A stretch of DNA of 64,000 nucleotides from Thalassotalea_B piscium_A (GCA_049347715.1 CP186339.1:2852001-2916000); one strand, 5' to 3'; positions 27,269 through 37,375 are shown, numbered from the stretch's first letter. The notes: generated by a model not told the origin, from the sequence alone. Numbers and translations are program-made.

Positions 27269-27620
27269 AATAGCACCTCTTAACTAATACAAATTAGTAT
27301 AAATACATTTATGCATAACTATGTATGCTTTTATATGGCTCTGCTTAGTAGATAATTCAAGGTGCTTTAGGTAAATCATCATGACACTCATCCTAAATTA
27401 GCATAGTTGCAGCTAGGTTTATTTAAAACGAATTTACGCTTTGTTGATCGCGTTTTAAATAGAGTAACTATTATTCAAAGCTCGTGTCGTGATAAAGATT
27501 GCTCCCGCCTTTTTTATAAGGTATTTCTGATAAATCGCCTTTCTGCTCTTTGAATAAAGCTAAACACTGTGAGTTAGCTAGTTGATTGCTAGTTAAGCAT
27601 CCTTGCTCAACACTGCTATT
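27269..27620. other. Intergenic between DUF885 gene and flavin oxidoreductase
   Basis: Contains the promoter side of the oxidoreductase and the 3' flank of the DUF885 gene. On the minus strand the DUF885 frame stays open for another 49 codons after its stop (27471-27620), without a start codon. No terminator with a T run was found. Confidence 0.5.
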
Positions 27621-29423
27621 TTATACTTTTTCTTTTTTTAACGACACTTTTACTAAGTTAGTTAATTTCACTTGTTGAATGTAATCTTCAATTTGTTGTT
27701 CTAATACACTCAATGGTACAGAGCCATTTTTCAACACTTGATAATGAAATTCACGCACATCAAAGTCACGCGCTAATTCTGTTTCAGCTCGTTGACGTAA
27801 TTTTCTAATTGTTATCTCACCTATTTTGTACGACAAGGCTTGTCCCGGCCAAGAAATATAACGGTCTATTTCAGTTTTTACATTGTGCAGTGATAACGCT
27901 GTATTATCTTTCATAAAGTCCATTGCTTGCGCTCTTGACCAACCTTGCATATGCATACCGGTATCCACAACTAAACGCGCAGCACGCCACATTTCATAAC
28001 TGAGTCGACCAAAATCAGCATAATGATCGGTATAAATACCCGCTTCAATACCTAACCATTCTGAGTATAAGCCCCAACCTTCACCAAATGCTGAAATATA
28101 AGCATGTTGACGATACGAAGGGAGATTGTCTAATTCACTATTAAGGGATATTTGTAAATGATGTCCCGGTACACCTTCATGCAGTGTTAACGCAGGTAAA
28201 GCATAAAGCGGACGTTTATCTAACGCATAGGTATTTACCCAGTATGAACCCGCATGACGATCCGTTGCCGGTCGGCTATAACGTCCTGTGGTATATTTTG
28301 GCGCAATAGCCTCTGGTACAGGTGCCACTCCGTATGGCGTACGCGGTAAATGTTTAAATAACGAAGGCAGTTTGGCATCCATTTGTTTTGCAATATACGA
28401 TGCTTCTTTAATTAATTCGAGTGGTGTTTTTGCATAAAATTGTGGGTCGGTACGTAAAAAGTGAGTGAATTCAGCAAAGCTACCTTTAAACCCTGTTTTC
28501 AGAATCACCTCATCCATTTCAGCGCGAATTCGTGCAACTTCACGTAAGCCTAATTGATGAACCTCTTCAGCAGTCATCCCGGTAGTCGTAAAGTGTTTAA
28601 CTCTGTTTTCATAAAAAGCGCGACCATCAGGCGTTGACGATACCGCAATGTTTTGACGAGCATTAGGGAAGTATTCTTGCGTAAAGAATTGATAGTAATT
28701 TTCATACGCTGGAATTATTTGTGTTGATAACAAAGTACTAAGCTTAGCTCGCTGTGCTTTAACTACTTCAGGATCAAGTAACTTAGGCACTGTGGCAAAC
28801 GGTTTAAAAAATACTGATTGCTCAATATTATCAGGAATAAAGGCGCTGATTGACTCTTCATAACCAATTAATACCGCTTGAGGTTGAGTAAGACCTGACG
28901 CTAAACCTTGACGCATCCAATAAATATTTTGCTCAAAATATCCAGGTAACGTCGCCATTTTATTCACATAATTTTCAATGTCTTCTTCCGTTGAAAACTC
29001 AGTGCTATCAATCATAAAATTAACATTAGAATGAAACCCTGACTCTGAATTAAGCGGAAGATAATGTGATTTAAACTGATAATTGGCAATTCGGTTATCA
29101 AGCTGTGCTTTAATAATAGCGTAATTAATTTTATTCTCGGCTGATAATGCCGTTTGATCTATTTGCTCAAACCGAGTCGCTAGTGCTTTACGCTGTTCAA
29201 ACTGAGTTTGTAAATATTTTGGTGATAAATCAGGCCAATAATTCTTTTTATCATCTGCTGATACAACTTTATAAGCGCCTTTACCGGCACGTTGATCCAA
29301 TAATTGCTGTACTGTGCTATCAAAGGCTTGGTTAGCACTTATTTTTTTCGGTGTGGTTTGGCAAGCAGTCAACGAGATAATGGTAGTAGTTACCACCAAA
29401 AACTGAGTGAATAAACGACTCAT
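27621..29423 (-). CDS. DUF885 family lipoprotein
   Basis: A 600-aa predicted lipoprotein: signal peptide with lipobox LTAC (Cys at about residue 20), so probably anchored in the envelope. The DUF885 domain fills nearly the whole length, with the zinc-peptidase-like HEGVPGHHLQISL near residue 415 and GEGWGLYSEWLG downstream, and length is typical. Members are thought to be metallopeptidases, but substrates are not defined. Single gene with no obvious operon partner. Confidence 0.88.
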   Translation of the reverse strand: MSRLFTQFLVVTTTIISLTACQTTPKKISANQAFDSTVQQLLDQRAGKGAYKVVSADDKKNYWPDLSPKYLQTQFEQRKALATRFEQIDQTALSAENKINYAIIKAQLDNRIANYQFKSHYLPLNSESGFHSNVNFMIDSTEFSTEEDIENYVNKMATLPGYFEQNIYWMRQGLASGLTQPQAVLIGYEESISAFIPDNIEQSVFFKPFATVPKLLDPEVVKAQRAKLSTLLSTQIIPAYENYYQFFTQEYFPNARQNIAVSSTPDGRAFYENRVKHFTTTGMTAEEVHQLGLREVARIRAEMDEVILKTGFKGSFAEFTHFLRTDPQFYAKTPLELIKEASYIAKQMDAKLPSLFKHLPRTPYGVAPVPEAIAPKYTTGRYSRPATDRHAGSYWVNTYALDKRPLYALPALTLHEGVPGHHLQISLNSELDNLPSYRQHAYISAFGEGWGLYSEWLGIEAGIYTDHYADFGRLSYEMWRAARLVVDTGMHMQGWSRAQAMDFMKDNTALSLHNVKTEIDRYISWPGQALSYKIGEITIRKLRQRAETELARDFDVREFHYQVLKNGSVPLSVLEQQIEDYIQQVKLTNLVKVSLKKEKV

Positions 29424-29547
29424 ATAAATACCTATTTATATTAATAATATTATAAGCAACATAACTTAAATAACATCAGATAAATAGTATTGCACGATAA
29501 TGGAGCGGGATTACCAGTTGAATGTTAGGGATAAAAAGAAGGGGAAT

Positions 29548-29580
29548 AAAAAAAGCCAATTATGCTTGAGCTAATTGGCT
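29548..29580 (-). terminator. Terminator overlapping the end of a 44-aa ORF
   Basis: On the minus strand AGCCAATTA pairs with TAATTGGCT around a 9-nt loop and continues into seven T residues. The TAA stop codon of the small ORF lies inside the 3' arm of the hairpin, so the ORF occupies almost its whole transcript. Confidence 0.88.
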
Positions 29581-29694
29581 ATGGGTTTCTTGTATAAATT
29601 GTGCTTGGCGACGGCAATTTAATTTTTGCTTCAGTCGATTTTGCATTCGCTTTCTTTGTATAGCTTGAGACAGTCGTCTCGATCTATTTAACAT
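29560..29694 (-). CDS. Small basic 44-aa protein
   Basis: ATG at 29694 preceded by a strong AGGAGAGTACA ribosome binding site (5-9 bp spacing). The product (MLNRSRRLSQAIQRKR...) is highly basic, with many Arg/Lys/Gln, one Cys, and is probably helical. Its stop codon lies in the stem of an intrinsic terminator. Good start signals, strong composition bias and a dedicated terminator support a real small gene. Possible RNA- or ribosome-binding peptide, but no family was recognised. Confidence 0.65.
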   Translation of the reverse strand: MLNRSRRLSQAIQRKRMQNRLKQKLNCRRQAQFIQETHSQLAQA

Positions 29695-29830
29695 TGTACT
29701 CTCCTATTCATTATTAAAGTTAATTTAACTAACCACACAGTTAATTACTAGTAAGCATCAACAAGCTTTGATTAATTAAACATAGTATTAACTATAACTA
29801 TGACCGTTTTATGACAAATTCAAGAGATTG

Positions 29831-31294
29831 TCACTTACTATCGACAAGTTCTGCTACTTCAGTTGTAACAATTTGTTCTTCTGGTGTTAATATATTGTTT
29901 TTTAGTCTATTTTCTTCTTGTTGCCTGTCATCCATCCAAGTCAAAGTATCATAATACCTACGAATATTTTCAACGTAATTGACTGGTTCATCGCCACGCG
30001 CATATCCGTAGCGAGTATGCTTGTAGTATTTCTTTTGTTTTAATAGTGGTAAACGTGCTTTCACTTCCACCCAGCGGTCTGGATCGCCTCCTTGCTTTTT
30101 GGTGATGGCACGAGCGTCGTTTAAATGTCCTAAGCCAACATTATAGGAAGCTAAGGCAAACCATAAACGATCAGGTTGAGGTACCCGAGCCGGCATGCGA
30201 TCAAACATTTGTTTAAAGTACTTAGCGCCTCCTCGAATGCTTTGTTCAACATCAAGGCGACTTTTAATTCCCATTTGTTTAGCCGTGGGTAAGGTTAACA
30301 TCATCATGCCCCTAACCCCAGTATATGAGCGAGCATGAGGTTCCCAATGAGACTCTTGATAACTAATCGCCGCAAGTAAACGCCAATCAATATCATCACC
30401 GTACTTTTCAAATATGTGGCGATACTGAGGTAATTTATTCTCAACGGCTTGAATAAATAATCGAGTATCTACGTAGTTAAATTGTTCAACATGGCCATAA
30501 TATTTATCATCAAGCGCCAGTAAAGTACCATCGTGATTCACTTGACCAAAAAATTCGATAACGCTGGCAAAAATACTGTCATCTCCTTTTTTACTTATTG
30601 CCCATGCCAAAGGTTGGTCTGCTTGTACTGTAAAACCTATACTGATTTCGGGATAGTATCGACGGCTAACGGCTAAGGTATGACTATCAATTACGGTATA
30701 ATCGATTGACTCATCTAACACTTTCAGTAACAGCTCTTCAGTGTCTAATTCAGCACTTTCTTCCCAAGTAAGTTCATGGTGCTTAAGTTGAAGCGCTTCT
30801 AAATTTTCTACATGACTAGAATTACTAGTGACAAGGAGTTTGCCATCGAGTTGTTCAAGGTTTCTTGGTCTATTTTTACCTTGTTTAAAAACTAATTTTT
30901 GGCTAATTTCATTGTAGCTTGGTGAAAAGTTGTACTGTGCAGCACGTTTTGGCGTCACCGTAAGACCCGCAGCTAATAAATCAACTTCACCCGAATCAAG
31001 TTTGACAAATAAATCATCTAAGTTGTAACTAGGCACAATTTTAAGCTCAACACCTAAGTAGTCTGCATATTTTTGTGCTAACTCATATTCAAATCCAGTA
31101 GGACCTTCTGCACCTAAATAATAGCTGGTTGAACCAAACAAAGTACCAACCGTGACATAGCCTCGCTCAATAATACGCGATAAATTAGCATGTTCAGATT
31201 CTGTCTTACACCCTTGCAAGAACACACTCAGTGCTATACATAAATATAAGAAAAAATGATACTTTTTAAAAATCTTGATTTTATAATGCCTCAT
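29831..31294 (-). CDS. mltF: Membrane-bound lytic transglycosylase F
   Basis: Outer-membrane lytic transglycosylase, 487 aa, cleaving peptidoglycan glycan strands. N-terminal signal with lipobox LQGC (about residue 29); a periplasmic solute-binding-like domain (about 40-265); then a C-terminal SLT domain with the catalytic Glu in SYQESHWEPHA and GVRGMMMLTLPTAKQMG. Divergent from purL, an arrangement conserved across gammaproteobacteria. Confidence 0.95.
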   Translation of the reverse strand: MRHYKIKIFKKYHFFLYLCIALSVFLQGCKTESEHANLSRIIERGYVTVGTLFGSTSYYLGAEGPTGFEYELAQKYADYLGVELKIVPSYNLDDLFVKLDSGEVDLLAAGLTVTPKRAAQYNFSPSYNEISQKLVFKQGKNRPRNLEQLDGKLLVTSNSSHVENLEALQLKHHELTWEESAELDTEELLLKVLDESIDYTVIDSHTLAVSRRYYPEISIGFTVQADQPLAWAISKKGDDSIFASVIEFFGQVNHDGTLLALDDKYYGHVEQFNYVDTRLFIQAVENKLPQYRHIFEKYGDDIDWRLLAAISYQESHWEPHARSYTGVRGMMMLTLPTAKQMGIKSRLDVEQSIRGGAKYFKQMFDRMPARVPQPDRLWFALASYNVGLGHLNDARAITKKQGGDPDRWVEVKARLPLLKQKKYYKHTRYGYARGDEPVNYVENIRRYYDTLTWMDDRQQEENRLKNNILTPEEQIVTTEVAELVDSK

Positions 31295-31393
31295 AGTGAT
31301 CTATTGTGTCGTGATTTCATTTATTGATAAAGCACTTTTTTATTATAGTTGCGATCTGATAAACTTTTCCTTATCAAAACAGGTTATTTCCTC

Positions 31394-31399
31394 TATAAT
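31394..31399 (+). promoter_or_regulatory. Candidate -10 box for purL
   Basis: A consensus TATAAT lies 46-51 bp before the chosen purL start. The -35 match 17 bp upstream (near 31371) is weak. No clear PurR operator was seen. Confidence 0.4.
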
Positions 31400-31444
31400 A
31401 CGCGCGATTTTTACCCCTAATTTTTTTCACTAGTGAGTAAACTA

Positions 31445-34400
31445 ATGGCGATGTTGATCCAAACCCTTCGTGGCGCTCCGGCACTATCAGATTTTCGAGT
31501 TAAAAAGCTGCTTTCTCAGTGTGCTGAAGCGGGCCTTCCCGTGAATGACATTTATGCGGAGTTTACCCACTTTGCACATTTATCAGACCAATTAAGTACT
31601 GATGAATCTAACGTATTAGCAAAATTGTTAACCTATGGTCCTTCAATTGAAGAACATGAACCAAGTGGAGTTCTGTTATTAGTAACACCTCGCCCTGGTA
31701 CTATTTCGCCATGGTCATCAAAGTCTACAGATATTGCCCATAATTGTGGATTAAACAAAGTTCTCCGTTTAGAACGAGGGATCGCTTATTATATCTCAAG
31801 CGACAGATTAACATCTGAACAAGAAATTCAACTAAACAATTTAATTCATGACCGCATGATGGAATCAGTATTTACTGATTTTAATGACGCGCAAGCACTC
31901 TTTGCTACTGCCGAACCGGGCGAATTTACTTCAGTTGATGTAATGTCTGGTGGACGTGATGCGTTAGAACAAGCAAATATTGATTTAGGGCTTGCATTAG
32001 CTGAGGATGAAATTACTTACTTAGCTGAAAACTTTATTAAGCTTGGTCGTAATCCTCACGATATCGAACTTTATATGTTTGCCCAAGCAAACTCTGAACA
32101 TTGTCGTCATAAAATATTTAATGCTGACTGGACAATTGATGGGGTTAAACAAGAAAAATCATTATTTAAAATGATCCGTAACACCCATGAAATCAATCCT
32201 GATTATGTGTTGAGTGCTTATAAAGATAATGCCGCGGTAATGGTAGGCTCAGAGGGTGGACGCTTCTTCCCTGATCCTCAAACGAATGAATATGGCTATC
32301 ATCATGAAGATATTCAAATATTGATGAAAGTTGAAACTCACAATCATCCTACTGCTATTTCTCCTTATCCAGGTGCTGCAACAGGCTCTGGTGGTGAAAT
32401 AAGAGATGAAGGCGCTACTGGCGTAGGCTCAAAACCTAAAGCGGGTTTAGTGGGGTTTTCCGTATCTAATTTACGTATTCCTGGTTTTGAACAGCCTTGG
32501 GAAACTGATTTTGGTAAACCTAACCGAATAGTAACTGCGCTTGATATTATGCTTGAAGGCCCATTAGGTGGCGCAGCATTTAACAATGAATTTGGTCGTC
32601 CTGCTATTTTGGGTTACTTCCGTACTTACGAAGAAAAAGTGAATTCATTTAACGGTGAAGAAGTGCGTGGTTACCATAAGCCAATTATGCTTGCCGGTGG
32701 TTTAGGTAATATTCGTGATGAGCATGTACAAAAAGGCGATATCTGTGTCGGTGCTAACTTAATTGCTTTAGGTGGCCCAGCAATGAACATTGGTTTAGGA
32801 GGCGGTGCTGCATCAAGTATGGCTTCTGGCCAATCTGCTGAAAACTTAGACTTTGCTTCGGTACAACGTGAAAACCCAGAAATGGAACGTCGATGCCAAG
32901 AAGTGATTGACCGTTGTTGGCAACTCGGTGATGACAACCCTATCCTCTTTATTCATGATGTTGGTGCGGGCGGTTTATCAAACGCATTCCCTGAATTAGT
33001 ATCAGATGGCGGACGTGGTGGTAACTTTGAACTACGTAATGTACCTAACGACGAACGCAGCATGGCACCACATGAAATATGGTGTAATGAGTCTCAAGAA
33101 CGTTATGTATTAGCCGTTTCTGATGAACAACTTCCGATTTTTGAAGCCATATGTGCCCGTGAACGAGCTCCTTTTGCTGTGGTTGGTAAAGCGACTGAAG
33201 AAGAACATTTAACCGTTACTGATTCACACTTTGCCAATGATCCTGAGAAAAATACGCCGATTGATTTACCCCTTGAAGTATTATTAGGTAAAACCCCTAA
33301 AATCATCAAAGATGTTAAATCAATTAAAGCAACAGGCAAAACTTTAGACCTAAACAAGGTAAGTGTTAGCGAAGCAGCTGACAGATTATTACGCTTGCCT
33401 ACTATTGCTGAAAAAACCTTTTTAATTACTATTGGTGATCGCTCGGTAACCGGTATGGTGGCGCGTGACCAAATGGTCGGCCCATGGCAAGTCCCTGTAG
33501 CAGACTGTGGTGTTACTGCCGCAGCGCTTGACTCATACCATGGTGAGGCTATGTCTATCGGTGAACGTACACCTGTAGCCCTACTTAACTATGGTGCTTC
33601 TGCACGACTAGCTATTGCAGAGTCATTAACTAATATTGCAGGCACAGATATTGGCGATTTAAACCGTATCAAGCTATCAGCTAACTGGATGTCTCCTGCA
33701 GGTCACCCTGGCGAAGATGCCGGTTTATATGAAGCAGTTAAAGCGGTGGGTGAAGAACTTTGCCCAGCACTCGGTTTAACCGTTCCTGTAGGTAAAGACT
33801 CTATGTCAATGAAAACGACATGGACAGAGAACGAAAATGGTTCACCACAAGAAAAATCCGTAACATCTCCACTTTCATTAATTATTACTGCCTTTGGACG
33901 TGTTGAAGATATTCGTAAAACGGTTACTCCACAATTACGCACAGATAAAGGTGATAGCCGCATTATCGCTATTGATTTATCTAATGGTAAAAATCGTCTA
34001 GGTGGTTCATGTTTAGCGCAAGTATATAAACAATTAGGCACAGAAACGCCTGATGTTGATAACGCTGAACACTTAAAAGGTTTCTTCAACGCAATGCAAA
34101 CCTTAGTACGTGATGAAAAATTACTGGCTTATCATGATAGATCTGACGGTGGTTTATTCACTACCGTAGTTGAAATGGCTTTTGCAGGCCACACTGGTGT
34201 TGATATTGATTTGTCAAAATTCAACGGAAGTGATTTAGACGTGTTATTCCATGAAGAATTAGGTGCTGTTATTCAAATTTTAGATGCTGATGTTGACGCA
34301 GTTAATGCGGTATTTGAACAACATGGTATCTCAGATTTATGTACAGACATTGGCCGATTAAATAATACGGATATGATCACATTTACTAAGAATGATGAAG

Positions 34401-35386
34401 TAGTATTAGAAAACTCTCGTACCTATTACCGCACTGTTTGGGCTGAAACCACATTAAAAATGCAGTCATTACGTGATAACCCTGTATGTGCGCAGCAAGA
34501 GTATGATGTAAAATTTGATACTGAAGATCCAGGATTAAATACTCATTTAACCTTTGATATTAATGAAGACATTGTTGCTGACTTAATTGCTAAAGATGCG
34601 CCAAATACCACAAACCCTAGAGTAGCTATTTTACGTGAGCAAGGTGTAAATTCACATGTAGAAATGGCCGCATCCTTTGATCGTGCCGGCTTTATTGCTA
34701 TAGACGTTCATATGTCAGACATTTTAGCTGGTCGCGTTGATTTAGCTGATTTTAATGGCTTAGTCGCTTGTGGTGGTTTCTCATATGGTGATGTTTTAGG
34801 TGCTGGTGAAGGCTGGGCAAAATCCATTTTATTTAATGCTAACGCACGTGAAATGTTTAAAACTTTCTTCCATCGTGAAAACACATTTACCTTAGGGGTG
34901 TGTAACGGTTGCCAAATGCTTTCTAACTTAAAAGAAATTATTCCGGGTACTGATACCTGGCCTCATTTTGTTCAAAACAAATCTGAACGCTTTGAAGCAC
35001 GTTTCTCATTAGTAGAAATTCAAGAAAGTCCGTCAATATTCTTTAAAGGAATGGAAGGTTCACGTATGCCAATCGCTGTGTCACACGGTGAAGGACATGC
35101 CGAATTTGCCAATGAAGATGCTATTGCGTTTGCAAATAGTTCAAACACAGTGGCAATGCGTTATGTAGATAACTATGGTCAAGTTACCGAAACCTATCCT
35201 GCAAACCCTAATGGTTCACCTGATGGGATTACGTCACTAACCACTACAGATGGGAGAGTCACAATAATGATGCCTCACCCAGAACGTGTTTTTAGAACGG
35301 TTTCAAACTCATGGCACCCTGATGAATGGCAAGAAGATTCACCTTGGGTTCGTATGTTCAGAAATGCACGTAAGTTCATTGGATAA
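31445..35386 (+). CDS. purL: Phosphoribosylformylglycinamidine synthase
   Basis: Large fused FGAM synthase of about 1313 aa, fourth step of purine synthesis. It has an N-terminal domain, two AIRS-like synthetase halves with QANSEHCRHKIF and the ATP-site regions, and a C-terminal class I glutaminase with catalytic Cys in GVCNGCQML and the His/Glu pair in PHPERV. Start choice is uncertain: GTG 31433, ATG 31445 and ATG 31451 are in frame; 31445 has GAG at suitable spacing, while alignment to relatives would favour 31445 or 31451. Complete, no lesion. Confidence 0.97.
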   Translation: MAMLIQTLRGAPALSDFRVKKLLSQCAEAGLPVNDIYAEFTHFAHLSDQLSTDESNVLAKLLTYGPSIEEHEPSGVLLLVTPRPGTISPWSSKSTDIAHNCGLNKVLRLERGIAYYISSDRLTSEQEIQLNNLIHDRMMESVFTDFNDAQALFATAEPGEFTSVDVMSGGRDALEQANIDLGLALAEDEITYLAENFIKLGRNPHDIELYMFAQANSEHCRHKIFNADWTIDGVKQEKSLFKMIRNTHEINPDYVLSAYKDNAAVMVGSEGGRFFPDPQTNEYGYHHEDIQILMKVETHNHPTAISPYPGAATGSGGEIRDEGATGVGSKPKAGLVGFSVSNLRIPGFEQPWETDFGKPNRIVTALDIMLEGPLGGAAFNNEFGRPAILGYFRTYEEKVNSFNGEEVRGYHKPIMLAGGLGNIRDEHVQKGDICVGANLIALGGPAMNIGLGGGAASSMASGQSAENLDFASVQRENPEMERRCQEVIDRCWQLGDDNPILFIHDVGAGGLSNAFPELVSDGGRGGNFELRNVPNDERSMAPHEIWCNESQERYVLAVSDEQLPIFEAICARERAPFAVVGKATEEEHLTVTDSHFANDPEKNTPIDLPLEVLLGKTPKIIKDVKSIKATGKTLDLNKVSVSEAADRLLRLPTIAEKTFLITIGDRSVTGMVARDQMVGPWQVPVADCGVTAAALDSYHGEAMSIGERTPVALLNYGASARLAIAESLTNIAGTDIGDLNRIKLSANWMSPAGHPGEDAGLYEAVKAVGEELCPALGLTVPVGKDSMSMKTTWTENENGSPQEKSVTSPLSLIITAFGRVEDIRKTVTPQLRTDKGDSRIIAIDLSNGKNRLGGSCLAQVYKQLGTETPDVDNAEHLKGFFNAMQTLVRDEKLLAYHDRSDGGLFTTVVEMAFAGHTGVDIDLSKFNGSDLDVLFHEELGAVIQILDADVDAVNAVFEQHGISDLCTDIGRLNNTDMITFTKNDEVVLENSRTYYRTVWAETTLKMQSLRDNPVCAQQEYDVKFDTEDPGLNTHLTFDINEDIVADLIAKDAPNTTNPRVAILREQGVNSHVEMAASFDRAGFIAIDVHMSDILAGRVDLADFNGLVACGGFSYGDVLGAGEGWAKSILFNANAREMFKTFFHRENTFTLGVCNGCQMLSNLKEIIPGTDTWPHFVQNKSERFEARFSLVEIQESPSIFFKGMEGSRMPIAVSHGEGHAEFANEDAIAFANSSNTVAMRYVDNYGQVTETYPANPNGSPDGITSLTTTDGRVTIMMPHPERVFRTVSNSWHPDEWQEDSPWVRMFRNARKFIG

Positions 35387-35400
35387 CTAAAAGTCTTACT

Positions 35401-35431
35401 AAAAAAGCCGAATATTAATTCGGCTTTTTTT
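35401..35431 (+). terminator. Terminator after purL
   Basis: AAAAAAGCCGAAT pairs with ATTCGGCTTTTTT around a 4-nt loop, followed by more T residues. Confidence 0.92.
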
Positions 35432-35487
35432 GTCTCAACTTTATCTAATCTATAGCGTTTTTTTACTCTTTACAGCGCTATCATCCG

Positions 35488-35883
35488 TTAATGGTAAACA
35501 CTACCTTTGTGCTTTAACCAACCATTTATGTGACGACCATTTGGATCTTTATGCGTCCAATGAACAACACCGCCTCTATTATTGAATTCGTATTCACCAT
35601 AAAATTCAATAGTATCTCCAACAGCAATACCATTAACTCTAGGTGCTAAATCAATATTATGTGATATTAATATCGTATTATCTGATGAAAGTTTAACGAT
35701 AAATTTTTGATGACGTGAACCTTGATTATCATCTTTTAGAACACGGATGACTTTGCCACTTCCCTGAACTTGTACATCGGATTGATGATTCTTAAATGCC
35801 TGTTGAATACTTGCTGCTTCGACAATATTTGCAAAGGGTAATGACGTAAAACCCAAAAATATTATAAACCAAATTATCCGCAT
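35488..35883 (-). CDS. DUF3465 family exported protein
   Basis: A 131-aa protein with an N-terminal signal peptide (about residues 1-23, cleavage near VEA-A). The mature domain reads as a small OB-like beta fold with GSGKVIRVLKDD, GSRHQKFIVKL and VHWTHKDPNGRHINGW, the marks of DUF3465. Its function is unknown. Single gene convergent with purL. Confidence 0.8.
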   Translation of the reverse strand: MRIIWFIIFLGFTSLPFANIVEAASIQQAFKNHQSDVQVQGSGKVIRVLKDDNQGSRHQKFIVKLSSDNTILISHNIDLAPRVNGIAVGDTIEFYGEYEFNNRGGVVHWTHKDPNGRHINGWLKHKGSVYH

Positions 35884-36005
35884 GAAAACTCCTTATCTAA
35901 ACATATAACTTAAATGTAAATGACACTTTTACAGTAACAAATAAAAAATTCCTATCAAGGTAATATTCCTATTAACATAGGTATGGTTCCTACTGATCAG
36001 AAATG

Positions 36006-36965
36006 TTAATTACGCTGTTCGGTTAACCAATGCTCAATGAGATAACGGGAAATAGATTGATGATTTGGTATTTGTACGCTCTCTCCTCCACTTCCCCAAT
36101 CCTCTAACTGACTAACTTGTTCGGCAGTATACCAATGAGCACCCGATATTTCATTTTGATCTAGTTTAAAATGCTGATGAGAAACTTTCGCATGAAACCC
36201 TAGCATAAGTGAGCTAGGGAAAGGCCAAGGCTGTGATGCAACATATTCTACGCTGGTCACTGTTAATCCCACCTCTTCTTTCACTTCTCTTATCACGGCT
36301 TCTTCAAGAGACTCTCCTGGGTCAACAAATCCCGCTAATGTAGAGACTAAATTTTTTGGAGAACGAGTATGGCTTGCCAATAAACACTGCGCTGGTCCAA
36401 CTTCAGGTTGATATTCAACTATCATTATCACAACAGGATCAGTACGAGGGTAATGTACTTTGCTGCATAATGTATTCGTACATTTACGCATATGACCTGA
36501 TTCTGCACTCTCAGTGGCATGACCGCAGTAACCACAAAAACGATAAGCATTGTGCCAATGTGTTAATGATCGGCCATAAGAAAGATTTGCGGCAATATCA
36601 CTTCCAAGCCAATTAACACAATGCCTAAAATCAGAAAACTCAACATTTTCATGGCCATTCAAAGTTAATTTTTCGATCAAATGTTCTGATGTTATCGCAC
36701 TGAAATCAGCAATGATAATTGCTTGATCATTACTTAAACCGAGTAAAACAAAGTCGACAGTATTGTTTTCATCAAGAGCGCTAAGCTGTTTTAAGGTAAA
36801 CATTATTAGCTTTTGGTTGTTAAAAAGGTATTTACCTTGATTAATCATCAAAAACAGGGTGTTTTCAGCAGCCACTTGTAGATTAAACCATTGTGATGAT
36901 TTACGTAAATCACTTGCTCTATTTAAGGACATCCCAGTGAAAGGAACCTTTTTTACATGTTGCAT
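36006..36965 (-). CDS. nudC: NADH pyrophosphatase / RNA-NAD decapping NudC
   Basis: Nudix hydrolase of 319 aa that hydrolyses NAD(H) and removes NAD caps from RNA. The zinc site is present (FCGYCGHAT and CTNTLCS), the Nudix box reads GFVDPGESLEEAVIREVKEEVGL-like over about residues 205-228, and the NudC-specific SQPWPFPSSLMLGF follows. It starts directly after the stop of an HxlR-type regulator gene with no spacer, implying cotranscription. Confidence 0.94.
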   Translation of the reverse strand: MQHVKKVPFTGMSLNRASDLRKSSQWFNLQVAAENTLFLMINQGKYLFNNQKLIMFTLKQLSALDENNTVDFVLLGLSNDQAIIIADFSAITSEHLIEKLTLNGHENVEFSDFRHCVNWLGSDIAANLSYGRSLTHWHNAYRFCGYCGHATESAESGHMRKCTNTLCSKVHYPRTDPVVIMIVEYQPEVGPAQCLLASHTRSPKNLVSTLAGFVDPGESLEEAVIREVKEEVGLTVTSVEYVASQPWPFPSSLMLGFHAKVSHQHFKLDQNEISGAHWYTAEQVSQLEDWGSGGESVQIPNHQSISRYLIEHWLTEQRN

Positions 36966-37310
36966 TTATCCGTTATCCTTCAAAACAGCTAATTCTTGTT
37001 GCCAATGCTTTGACCATTCACCGAGGGGTTCAATCACATAAAAAAGGCTCAAACCTAATGACGTTAATTGATAACCTTGATCAGATTTTTTAATTAAGTC
37101 AGCAATACGCAGTTCTTTCAAACGTGTATTTAATAATGAAGGCGAAATGCCCTCACATTTGGCTTGTAATGCGCGAAAAGTGAGTGATGATTGGTATAAA
37201 TTCCAAATAATACCTAATGACCAAGTTCGCCCCATCAGATCAAGTAACGCCATGATGGGTTTACCTGTTTTCGACCCCCTAACAGGAGTTCCGGGAAGAG
37301 GACAAGACAT
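36966..37310 (-). CDS. HxlR family winged-helix regulator
   Basis: A 114-aa DNA-binding protein with one HxlR/MarR-like winged helix (about residues 15-100), including SLGIIWNLYQSSLTFRAL and SPSLLNTRLKEL with GYQLTSLG in the wing. The N-terminal Cys of the CPLPGTPV stretch could serve redox or electrophile sensing, as in HypR/QorR-type members. Its stop abuts the nudC start, so nudC is the most obvious cotranscribed partner. Target genes are unknown. Confidence 0.85.
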   Translation of the reverse strand: MSCPLPGTPVRGSKTGKPIMALLDLMGRTWSLGIIWNLYQSSLTFRALQAKCEGISPSLLNTRLKELRIADLIKKSDQGYQLTSLGLSLFYVIEPLGEWSKHWQQELAVLKDNG

Positions 37311-37375
37311 ATGACAACCAGATTGCTACAAATTAAGTAGCATGCTATCTATTTTGTAGCAAGAAATCTACCCTA

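Noticed and set aside
31433..31444. GTG start for purL four codons upstream
   Set aside because: No ribosome binding site before the GTG; two ATG codons just downstream fit the conserved LRGAPALSDF start better.
36928..36937. GGACATCC-type motif inside nudC
   Set aside because: Lies in a conserved coding region without an inverted partner; chance match to the RAYT end motif.
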